From Gnomoniopsis sp. IMI 355080 (taxonomy: Eukaryota > Ascomycota > Sordariomycetes > Diaporthales > Gnomoniaceae): 64,000 bases of DNA. A model generated the notes under the pieces. That model made no database searches. It was not told where the DNA came from and was given only the letters and a program-made list of their open reading frames with translations. The stretch's first letter is position 1. Each line of letters starts with the position of its first letter. This document shows positions 1 through 10,338 of this stretch, piece after piece. The translations under genes were made by a program, and so were the position numbers. The DNA lies in contig JAPEVC010000145.1 of assembly GCA_027946555.1 (NCBI GenBank), positions 31,317 to 95,316 of the forward strand. The letters run 5' to 3'.

Positions 1-542
1 AGGAGGGCCTCCACCAATTCACGCCCCCTACGGCAACATGCCCCCAGCACAGCAATCTCCCTCCATGTTGCCACCCCAGAATGCCCCTTACGGCGGCCCC
101 GGTCCACGACCCGGCTCTCGCGCCGGTGCCGGCGGTCCCGGAGGTCCACGACACGACTCCATGGGCCCAGGTGCGCGGCACCAATCGCCAGGCCCGAGGC
201 AATCGAGCCAGCCGACGCCGCAACCGCAAGGTGTGAGCCTCAACGACAGGCCTCCTACGGCGCCACCCGCGCAACAGGTGCGGCCATCGCCCGCGAGTCC
301 GGCGCCTAGTGGCAAGGCGCCATCGATTGCTTCGCAGGCGTCTTCGCAGAAGCCGCCGAGGGCGCCGTCGGATCACCCTGATGGAAAGACGGTGGGCGGC
401 GGGCCGGCTACGTTTGATGAGATGGGAGTGCCGAAGCACAAGGATGACAAGGATTGTGTGAGTGTATTTCCCTTGAATGGCTTGGGCCAGACGCAGCTTG
501 ACAATTTGTTGCTAACGAGACAAACCACAGATTGTCATGTAA
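1..542 (+). CDS. 3' end of a proline-rich protein with a CaaX box (partial)
   Basis: The gene runs in from the left edge. Exon 1-457 is open from the second base and encodes a low-complexity tail rich in Pro, Gly, Gln and Ser. A 73-bp intron (458-530) has a GTGAGT donor, a GCTAAC branch site and a CACAG acceptor. The last exon (531-542) adds only Ile-Val-Met before TAA. The spliced C-terminus reads DDKDCIVM, so Cys-Ile-Val-Met is a canonical CaaX box; Met in last place usually favours farnesylation. The inference is a membrane-tethered protein, with catalytic or binding domains lying outside the window. I do not recognise the family. The intron call is strong because all splice signals are present and it creates the lipidation motif; without splicing the frame reads on into a non-coding-looking tail. 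Confidence 0.75.
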
Positions 543-1984
543 AAAATCGCACACTGCAGTAAATTCTGGGACAATCATCGGATGGCAGATATTTTGGCAT
601 TGGGCATGTAGACAACCCTGCGACAAAAGAGGAGAGGCTACCACGAGTGGGTTCCAGCGAACAAATGCATCAACACATATTAAGATTTTGAAACAGCGAA
701 GTAGGGAGTCCCACCTTAATTTCAGGCGGCGTTATGCTTTTTTTAATTGGGTACACCGCGGACCCACGTACTTCATCTTTGAAAGCGCAATCAATGGCAT
801 TTCAATTGGGGGGATTCTGTTACGTTTTTCTGGGCATGAAGAGCGTGCGATTGTTAGCAGGATAGCAAAACATTACAGGGTAGCAGGTGGGCAGAGTTTG
901 ACTGATAAGGGCTAATAGCAACTCTCGAGTTCTCCCAATTCGTCGATTGAGCTCCGGCGGTCGTGATGGGTCATGTTTGGTGGCCAGATTTGAGAAACCA
1001 TACGCCCCGTCTGGGACAAGATTGAAACGAGTGGGATAGAATTTGAGGCAAGGGACACAATACGTTAGTCGTAATATACCGGCCCCAAAACTGGCAGAAG
1101 CTTGATGAACTGTGACTTTTCGTAATGACCAAAAAGCAAACAAGACCTTCTTCACAAGGGCCTGATTGGCGCAAACTCTGCTTGTTGACTCGTAGACTTA
1201 CTTGCCCACGGTATCTGGCCCTTATTGTACCTGGCGATTGCTTTAGTATCATCAAAAGTTCGATATGGCTGACGTCCCCATGGAGATTTATGTCCAGCGC
1301 CGTTGTAAGAATGAGCATACTTTCCATTGGCTGTGGCGGTCAATTGCAAGTCTTGGAATTCTTCCGAAATACTCAACCAAGAGAACATTACTCTTACATT
1401 AAACCAAGACATCTCTATCAGTATTGGCAGTCCAATGAGAGTAGACTGGGGAGTAGGGACGTTTGGCCACGCCCAATGACACTCGAGCTTCTATAAGATT
1501 AAAAGCTATATTCGTGCTCTTTCCAATCTCAATGACTTTTGCTGTAATGGTTCCGCAAGAGTTACATGAAGTCGTTGCTTTCAAGGCTACTCGCCGAACT
1601 GGGTACGAGACTTTTGTGACTGGGAAAACTGATATAATGGATGGCTGAGACAACATATCCTATTTTGCATCGCGAGCAGTGTTCGATTAAAATACCTGCA
1701 GCCTACTACCTATGAGACAATTGCTGTTCATCTATGCGCGTGTTGAATGAGAAAGAACTCCGCTTCCACAGATCTTCAGACTTCAGTAGTCATGATGGAA
1801 CCGATCGAAATCGAGTACCCAAACGCTACGTCACTAGACGTGACCAAATAAGAAAACAAAAAAAAACAAATCCACCACAAGTTTGTACCATGACGGCGTG
1901 CCTCGTCTTGAAATTTCCCACCACGCTCTGTTGACAGCATTTCAAAGAAGCGATGACCACGCTAAAATCTAGGAGATTGTGGTT
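543..1984. other. Intergenic, no gene seen
   Basis: Only short ORFs that overlap on both strands are present, none with domain-like sequence or splice structure. The stretch lies between two convergent 3' ends and probably holds their 3' untranslated regions. Confidence 0.5.
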
Positions 1985-3301
1985 TTAAACATTTGGGATG
2001 AACAACTTGTCCTCCTCGTCGTCCCACTCTGCTCCAATGTATGGGTCTTTGGCTTGACTGGGTGGCGATTGTGCAGCTTGCACATACTGCTGTGGATTGG
2101 AAAAGGGGGCCTTCTGGTTCTGTGGCCTACTATATTGTGAGTCCGGATCCAGGGTCCTTGAATCTTTTGCCGATTGATTTGATGGAACAAAAGGCCCGGG
2201 CTAAGGGCTTACATTCAAGTCAAAGGCCTCCGGAAACGATCCATGGTGAATTTGTCGTGTAGAGTTTGGAGGCGGTGGAAAGTTGGGATATGATAGGGGA
2301 AGCTGGCAATCGTTGTTGAGAGGGTCCTTGAAAAATACAGTTTGGATAGCATCTTGATTCCGTGTAAGGTCGTATCGTGGCCTTGCTATGTACGTGGAAT
2401 TGTGAGGTGGCAACGGGTGCCTAGTATACGGTGGAGGCGGCCCAGAATGTATCTGGAGAGGATTGTCGAGGATGTTTTGTTTGCGAGGCCTAGACCCTTG
2501 ACTCATGCCCTGTTGTGTGCTCATCAAGTCGAAACCAGGAGGCGGCTGGATAAGCCGCTGTTGGTTTGGAACATGTTCCCCCCTCCTCGTTCGTTGCGTA
2601 GGGACAGCTGCTTGCTGGGCTCCAGATGGAAACCTTGGAGGTTGTGGTCCAGAATGAAGGGGAAGCTCCGAGAGCTCTTGGGGTGGTAGGGAATGAAAGG
2701 TTTGTGTCCCATCAGGCAATGATCCATTGATCTGGAGACCATGAACAGCCGATTCAACAGAGTCCGGCCGAGCTGCTTTGTCTGAATGCCTCGCCTGTCC
2801 CGCAATATTATGACTTGGTGGGCGTGAGGGGACATATGCAGATGAGGAATTGTATGTCCTTGGATTTGATGGCGCTTGAGTCCTGGACGCCATGTCCCCA
2901 GAGAGACTGGAAGTGGCGGACGAGGGCATGGGCCGTACAGCTGAACCGTTTGGCTGGTAATAGCCATTATTTAGCGATGGTCTCACCATGATAAGTGACC
3001 ATATAGAGTCGAAATTGCAACGAGTGATTGCTAGACTATATTTCAACGAGAAAAAGTTAAACGAGAGGCGGCACATGCAGAGATCCATATGTATTGGCGA
3101 TGTGGTGGCTACGATCTTGACAAGTATGAGCGGAGGATATTGCTATAGCACCTTCCGCAGATGGTCAAACAGGGCCTTCCCCAACCCTCGGTTCGCTTTG
3201 AAGACGGCTGTTGCGATTTGATCAATGACGTGAGACTTCACAGCTGGATTCCCGGGTGTGAGGCAGAAGAAGGTTGCGAGCCCATGATGATCGCTGGCCA
3301 T
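1985..3301 (-). CDS. Doubtful Pro/Ser/Gln-rich protein gene, possibly decaying
   Basis: One minus-strand frame stays protein-like from an ATG at 3301 to a TAA at 1985-1987 but contains two TAG codons. The first part (about 50 codons) looks structured, with DHHG and NRGL about 32 residues apart, loosely like PUF/pumilio repeats (weak inference). An AT-rich stretch near 3015-3150, containing one TAG, is probably an intron with donor GTGCTA. From an ATG at 2989 the frame is Pro/Ser/Asn/Gln-rich. The second TAG (2201-2203) can be removed by a 93-bp intron, 2120-2212 (GTAAGC donor, CTCAC branch, CACAG acceptor), joining to an acidic C-terminus that includes EWDDEEDKLF. The conservative model is join(1985..2119, 2213..2989), 303 aa. 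The read-through sequence inside that intron also looks coding-like, so a nonsense-mutated relic is possible. Family not recognised. Confidence 0.4.
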
Positions 3302-3975
3302 AGAGCTCTCCTTCGTTCGTGTTCATAGGATCTCATAGTGACGTTGTCATTACTCTTGAGAAAAGTGGTTGGGAAACAGTCATCATATCAAATGAACGAC
3401 TATATTATCTTCTAGTGATATATACATCACTGAATTTGGCACGCGAGCGATGAACGTTGAGCTTTGTGCGAGGAGACCGCGTCCCGGTGAGCGAGACATG
3501 ATGAAAAAGTATTCCGAGTAACTATCTGTACAGTTGAGTTCACCAAATAAGACACAGGTGAAATGATCTTGGGTACTAAAACAAAAATTCTGTTGTCTTT
3601 TTAAGAGAACCAAGTTGTCTCCTGAAGACGGTGTTAAGAAGTGCATAGGTACAGTTGTCTGGAGGACGTCCAGAACCCACGATGGGATTACATAATCACA
3701 TGGGATCCCTGTCGTACAACGTCAATCGTCAGCCCGCCAGCAGCCTGGCTTCAGTCTACCTCGAACCCGAAGCTCTGCAAACAACCAACACGGCGACAAT
3801 CTTTCTACCTACCAACAAATTCATAACTTGCGACGCTCACACTCTGTGGTAATACTCACGGCCTCACCAAGATCGACTGCTCACTTCCATCCACCGCTTC
3901 TCCGATCCAGTTCACAGAAAGCAGCTCGGCAACCGCCACAACCACCACCAACACACACCCACACCCACCATCACA
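3302..3975. other. Divergent intergenic region upstream of RPN12
   Basis: No supported gene. The last ~120 bases are CA/CCA-rich and run into the Rpn12 ATG, as in a typical fungal 5' leader. Small ORFs here overlap in different frames and have no recognisable content. Confidence 0.5.
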
Positions 3976-4900
3976 ATGGCCGACCGCCAACTCACGCAGC
4001 TCCTCACGCAGCTGAAATCCCAAGCCAACACCCTCTCCTACACCGACGCCGCCACCCTCCTATCACGCGCAAAGCTTCTCCTCCTCAAGCTCTCGGCCCT
4101 CTCGCCCTCCAACCCGCCGCAACCAACGCCCATCCTCGCCCTCGCCCGCGAGACCTACGAGCAAGGGGCCCTGTACTCCATCCGTGCCCGTGACCCGGAC
4201 GCCTTCACCCGCTACGTCACCCAGCTGGCGCCCTTTTACGAGCTGCCCGCCGCCGTGCTGCCCCCCAACCTGGCCGAGCGCAACAAGGTCACGGGCCTGT
4301 ACCTGCTACTGCTGCTCACCCAGGGCCGCTATGCCGAGTTCCACAGCGAGTTGGAGAGCTTGAGCACCCGCGAGGGCGGTGGCGGCAGCGTGGATGTGGA
4401 GGGCGATCGGTTCTTGGGATACCCGATTCGGTTGGAGCGGTGGTTGATGGAGGGGAGCTATGATCGTGTTTGGAAGGCGATGAAGAGTCGTGAGGTGCCG
4501 AGCGAGGAATACGCCGTGTTCTCCGAGGTGAGTTTTGCCTGCCCTAACCCCCCTTCCTCTTTCTTCCCTCTGTCCTGTTGCTGAACTAGGTGCGCTACGC
4601 ACAATGCAGATCCTCACCTCCCAAATCCGCTCCGAGATCGCCTCCTCCAGCGAACGCGCCTACCCATCCCTCCCCATCTCCTCCACCAAGTCGCTCCTCT
4701 TCCTCGACTCCGAGGGCGCCGTCATGGAATTTGCACGCGCGCGGGGCTGGCTGCTCAAGGACGGTATGATCTACTTCCCCAAGGAGACCGCGCCCGAGAC
4801 CGAGGAGGAGCAGGAGACCGCGGGCGTCAAGGAGGAGATGAGCAAGCTGGTGATTGAGAATGCGCTGGGATATGCGCGTGAGTTGGAGACAATTGTGTAG
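3976..4900 (+). CDS. RPN12: 26S proteasome regulatory subunit Rpn12 (PSMD8 family)
   Basis: A lid subunit of the 19S regulatory particle, needed for late lid assembly and base-lid joining. Exons are 3976-4527 and 4610-4900. The 82-bp intron has GTGAGT at the donor and ends at the TGCAG just before the ILTSQIRSEIASSS segment; the earlier AACTAG acceptor would break the frame. The product is 280 aa, normal for the family. The N-terminal two thirds is helical TPR/PCI-type sequence. The C-terminal part aligns by eye with human PSMD8 through a SEI-SSSERAY segment, the ARARGW motif and the conserved end YARELETIV. The ATG follows a CA-rich leader with A at -3. Convergent with the alpha-COP gene. 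Confidence 0.93.
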
Positions 4901-5351
4901 TCATTGCGATAGTGTGGTTGTAGCTGTGGGTCACGCATAGGAGAAAGGCATAGAAATGATGACAATGTAATATCATTAGACAACCAAAGAAGACCCTCGA
5001 GCCACCTTATAACACGAAACAAAACAAATAGCTAACACATGCATACCTACCTACCTAAGGCGACAACAAGCTACTAGAGAATTGGTAGACGGCGGCGGGC
5101 ACCAAGGTTTGGTCGAGTACACGTCCCGGTATTCTGGGCCACTATCAGTTTGCACGACTTTTCCTGGCACCATCCTGCTCTTTACTAGCATACACGGGCA
5201 CTTGCTTGGCTTAAATCCGTATTTCTATGTTCAAAAAAGGACAATCGTGATCGAATTAAATGCTACCTTTTCTGGCCCCCTCCCCGTATTGTCTTCAACC
5301 ATTGGAAAATCAGTTTTCTATCACCCCTACCTTCCCAGCACTAGCTATCGC
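4901..5351. other. Convergent intergenic region
   Basis: Lies between the 3' ends of RPN12 and the alpha-COP gene and probably holds both 3' untranslated regions. It contains a short ACCT tandem stretch near 5045-5058. No gene seen. Confidence 0.5.
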
Positions 5352-8300
5352 TCAAAAGAACAACTTCAGCCCGCTACCATGTTTTCCGACCTCGCAGACC
5401 TCACACACAGCGCACACGGTACCCTTGTATTTGGTGTGGTACTTGGAGCCGTCGAACGCACACTCCTCGTAGGCAGTCCCGCTGTAGATGGGCGTGTGGC
5501 TGGCTGCGCAGATTTCGAACTCAGCAAACTGATCAAACTCGATCTCCACTGCGTCGTGAGGGTTGCGCTCGCATTGCGTTTTGACCTTGCGTGCCTGTGG
5601 AGTGTTGTTAGTGGCCTATCATCATCACATATCGTAAAAAGAGGCTCGCAACTTACAGTTTCTGCAATCTTATTAGCACCGCCATTGGCCAGAATGCGGT
5701 TGGCGAAGCTCAATGCTGAACTGTAGTTCTTGCTCCTTGACGCCAGATTCATGGCATTGAGAAGGGCGAGCTGTCGGTGAGGCACCTCGATCTTGGGAAT
5801 GGTGAAGTACGCCGACAGCTCCAGGGACCGCTTGAGCAGCTCAGGGTTGGCATTAACCTCATTAGGCGCTCCAAGATTCCTGCGCGCCAGCTCAACTGAC
5901 ATAGCCACAATGTATTCGCTGGCAGAGGTAATGAGCTTCTTCGCTTCAGTGACCTCCTTGTCGGTCGAGACTGCGTTGACTAGTATCGCATGCAGAATGC
6001 CCTTGAAAATAGTAACACCATCCTCCAGCTTGTTGGACTTCATCGTGTTGTAGCCCTGTTGCAGGTCGTTGCTCGCCAAGTACTCCAAATCACGAGGAAT
6101 GATGGGCAGTACTTGTCTGAGGTCTTCCTCCTCAACGGTGCGACGGACGTAGTTGACAAGAGGCGGCAACCCTGCGGAGGCTGGAAGATAGGTCTTGGAG
6201 GCCTGATACACTTCCAAGAACCTCGGCTTGAGCGGTGCGAAGCTGACAGCACCAACTTGGCGGTTGAGGAGGTTCATCGCACTCTCGAACGATCCACCGG
6301 CAACGTGATCCACCGCTAATGGTGAGTTGCGCGCCCACAAATCTGCCTCACTGCTGCCAGCGCCACCAGCATCTGTGCTCTCAACATTGACAAAGTCGCC
6401 CTCGACTTCTGGGACAATGTCGTCGCCCATATCCCAACCGGCGACGTCCTCGTCCTCGTCAGCGTCTCCCAAAGCACCGTTCGCAGCCGCGTCGTCCTCG
6501 ACGTCATCGCCGAACCCGTTCGTGGCTGCAGGTGTATCCTCTATTGAAAGACCTTCCAGTTCGCCTGCGAGAGCCTTCTCAAAGAATGATACTGAAGTAG
6601 CCTTTGTAGGCCAATTCGCTTGGTGTGTTGGCACGACTGGCTTTGGAGGAGTCAGAGCCTCGCCTATCTTGGGCAGGGAGATCTCGTCCTCTGTCAAACC
6701 AGTAGCCTCCAGAATGCTTTGGCATTCATCTTCTAGACCGTAAGCCTTGGCGGTCATATATGCCAACGGATAGAGATCCACCTCCTTGAACATCTGTACT
6801 CGGTCCTTGTCGCCGAGGTACAGGTCATTCTGGAATCTTGACGTAAAGTCGCCTCTGTGTTCAGCGATCTTGGCCATCCTCGCAAGCTTGGACTGGTCAC
6901 CCGTCGTAAGGTACAGGAAGGACAACTTGTCAAACTGCTTCAACTTTTGATAGCACATCTCCACGGTCTGGTGGTTGCCGTGGGCCAGTGCCTCGTTACC
7001 AAGTTTCAGCCATAGTGCCTGCTTATCCAGCTCCTTGGCCATCTCGACAGCAACTTCTAAATTGCCGCACTCAAGGGCCAGCTCGAAGCGTGTAGTTGGA
7101 TCCTGGACAAACTGCAGCGCGATCTCAGGGTAACCCTTCTTCTGCACATAAGAGATAACAGACTGTCCGACCAAGCTGGAGTTCTTGATAATGTCAAGCA
7201 TCTCGCTGTAGTTCTTCTTGACAAGGGCAAGCTTGAAGCGGTATTCGGTGGGGTCGACAATGAGAATCTTGGGTTTTGCTGCCCGGTCCAGGCAATACAC
7301 ATTGCGGCCCTTGACACGAGTGAGGTAAACGGTTGTATCCAGAGTTCGCACAATGCCGTTGTCGCCATTGAGCAGAGTATACTTGATGTGATTGAGAGTC
7401 GAATACAAAAGGACACCAGCGTCATCCCAGGTGGCACTCTTAATCCTAATCGTTTCGTGCAGAGTACTGACCTGCTCCAACGCCTTTGTGACGATAGTCA
7501 CATTGTGCTTGCTCAGAAGCGCAGCATACAGACCATCGTTTGACCACACCACGTACTTGACACCATTGACGGAGAGCTCCGCGATGCTCTTCTTCTGTTG
7601 GATGTCATACAGGTGCACAGCAGTTGGGGTGATAATCAAAAGGTTGCCGGTTCCACCAAAGTAGATGTCTGTGGTGCCGATGGGGGGCTTGAAAGAGCGA
7701 GTCGTAGAGTTGGACAGGTCCTTGATATCGATTGTCTGAGCCGAGGTGTTCAGAACCGCAAACCGGTTTCGAGCCACGAAAATGGCCGAGTTGCCCTGGC
7801 CACGTTTCGACTCTGTTGGCTCTATGGCGCCTGAACCGTCACGGGGGAGATTGATCAGCTCATAGGAGCCTCCGTCTGTAGAGGAAGTGACCAAGACAGA
7901 GCGCTCGGCCGGGTTGTACGAAAGCGTTCGAGGAGGTACCCAAGCTGGTCCAACCTTCTTGAGGGAGAGAAGCGTCGGGCTTTCCGCGTTCTTTTGAAAG
8001 TCATATGACTTGACATGCTTCTCCTTGGTGATGTAGAACAAGGTATTCTGGTAAACCGACATGGCAGGTCGCTCGCGCTCCAGCTTGAAGACCATGACTC
8101 CATTGTCGTGGCCCGCCGCAAACAGATTAATTTCTGGATGAGCAGCAATCACCCAGAACCTGTCGTTCTCGCGCTTGAAGTTCTGCACACTTGTCCGCTT
8201 GTTCAAATCCCAAACCCGAATGGTCTTGTCTTCTCCGGCCGAGAGGATGAGGTCCTGGTGAGGATGGAAAAGACAGCCGGATGCGTTCTGGAAGTGGCCT

Positions 8301-9371
8301 CGGCATGTATCCACCTCCCAAGCCTTGGTCTCGCTCATACGCCAAAGCTTCACCAACCTGTCGTCACCGGCTGATACAATCAGGGGCATGGTGGGGTGGA
8401 ACGCAACCCAATTCACGCCGCGGTCGTGCCCCTCCAAGACAAACTTAACAACAGCGTCTGTGTTTCCGAACATATCGGTCTGGTTCTGGTTCCCGCGAGC
8501 GACCTGTTCTTCGAAAGTCATGGATGTCGGCGCAGAATGCTTCTTACGCAGGCCGGCAATGTCCCAGACACGGACAGACTGATCGAGGGATGCAGAAACG
8601 ACCAAGTCTTGGGTTGGGTGGAAGTTTGCGCACATGACATAGTGGTTGTGACCAGTCATGGTGCAGATCAGAGATCGATTCTGCCAATTCCATATTCTGA
8701 TTGTCTGGTCGTCGGAGGCGGAGATGATCCATGGTAACTCGTGGTGAAAGAAAACTGTCCGCACGTAATCCAAATGCCCATTGAGCGTGAAGAGCTCCCG
8801 CCTCGTGGTCAAGGACCACACTTTGATCTTGTAATCGTCGCCGCCGGAAACGAAGAGGGGCTGCGTTTTGTGGAAGTCGACACCTCGGACGGGGCCACTA
8901 TGGCCTTCGAGTCTATCGATCAAGGTTCCCATACGATCTAAAGGGGCGGGAAGATGTATTAGCAGACATCCAGAATGTCGGGCGCATGGTGTAGAACGGT
9001 CAAGGCTGCATTCGTTCGACGGCTGCAGCTCCTTCTCCCTGCCTCCCTGGGCGACTCATTGCGCCGACCACTCGCGGGCTCGAGGTATACGTACAATCCC
9101 ATAGTTGGATAGTCGAGGAATGTAAAGAGACGAGGATCCATGGTCTGCAATCGATCAAAGTCAGTAACGAGGCGCATGAGCAGTAGGAAAGGGCAGACAA
9201 GGGGAGCTTACCGCTTGGGGTGGAAGGCGATTCCCTTGGCGCGAGAGCTCTTACTCTCGAACTGTGCTTGGGTGGTCAGTGTCCATTCTCCAGTTTTGAT
9301 CTTTCTGCCCACCCAGAGTGTAATTGAATGGAAGAGTGACGAACCTTTGTGAGCATGCCAGTGGAAGACAT
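5352..9371 (-). CDS. COP1: Coatomer subunit alpha (alpha-COP)
   Basis: The largest scaffold subunit of the COPI coat, which buds Golgi-to-ER and intra-Golgi vesicles and binds dilysine cargo through its WD40 propeller. Five exons on the minus strand: 9345-9371, 9212-9261, 9095-9144, 5657-8937 and 5594-5352, all joining in phase to 1,216 aa, the usual size. The N-terminus reads MLTKFESKSSRAKGIAFHPK after a five-residue MSSTG extension; the extra or the internal Met could be the true start. WD40 repeats fill about residues 1-330 (repeated GH...V.W/D and IRVWD-type units), followed by the coatomer WD-associated region. An acidic linker follows near 840-900, then the alpha-COP C-terminal domain, which binds epsilon-COP, with paired Cys residues near the end. 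Three introns are packed into the first 434 bp. Divergent from UGGT. Confidence 0.95.
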
Positions 9372-10338
9372 GTTGGGTGGCTGTGGTGTTGAAGCCTAAG
9401 CTTCACATTCAAGTGGAAGGACAAGCTGGCAAGAAAGTGCAATTGAGAAATGGTCGAACAGCCATACAGCGACAGTAGACGTGTGGTCAGTGGGCTTTGG
9501 AAGCTTGTATATGGTTGAGAATGGAGGAAGGCTGACCACCGGGCACTGTCGTGGTCGACGTGCTGTATTATGGAACTCTGGATGTCAACCTCGAGAGTGG
9601 AAAGCGTGTCCATCTGCAATGTGGGTTACCTGTTGCTCGTCACAGGCAAGGTGGCCTGTGCGCTTGACAGGGATGAGTATTACAGCTCCTGTTGTGCTGG
9701 GCCCCCCTTTGTGTTTTGATGATTTCTAGTCCGTGTATCTACCACTCAAAGCTTGTAAAGAAAGTGTTTATACAAGTTAACAGTTTTAATACGTATCCTT
9801 CATGAGAAATACAAGATCACTATATAGCAAGGTCTGGTTTTGTGGTATGTGCAGAGCAAAAAGAGCATGTCTATCTTTGGCTTATGTAATCACTGCTGTC
9901 TAGTTGTGGTGAAGCAAGGGGGCTTGATGTGAAGCTTGGGGGTCCCTTGAATTCGAAGAGTCTAACCTTTTTAGGAGAGCTATTCAACTGTAAGGTGTTC
10001 ACTTTCAATGACTTCTTACAACTTCCTCCAACATCTAAGCAAAGCATTACGAGCCTATTTACAACATACACCTGTCAGGTTTGGCCCTCAGCGTTCCCTG
10101 TATATTTCTGCAAGTCTCCAGATCTCCGCTAGCCACCACAAAGAGCTTAATCAGCAATGAGAGCGTAGAAGTGCTTCTCCAAGAGGCGCTGCTTGCAAGC
10201 TCCCAATCCTTGGGTACTGGACTACCCGTCCGCCATTGCGCCAACATCTACAGTCGCACTTGGCCTCTATCCAACGCATTTGCAAACGGATATTCCATTG
10301 ATATCTTTGTGTCCCTATCAAGAAGCTTTTGAATCACC
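9372..10338. promoter_or_regulatory. Shared divergent promoter region of alpha-COP and UGGT
   Basis: A 967-bp region between two start codons pointing outward, so it must hold both promoters and 5' leaders. I looked for the yeast Hac1 site CAGCGTG and did not find an exact copy; a GACGTG core sits near 9556. No supported ORF. Confidence 0.5.

Noticed and set aside
5082..5726. 214-codon plus-strand frame
   Set aside because: Antisense to the alpha-COP 3' exons and crosses the confirmed intron; no domain content.
9540..9570. GACGTG core as an unfolded-protein-response element
   Set aside because: No exact CAGCGTG or TGACGTG match; one hexamer is expected by chance in a region this long.
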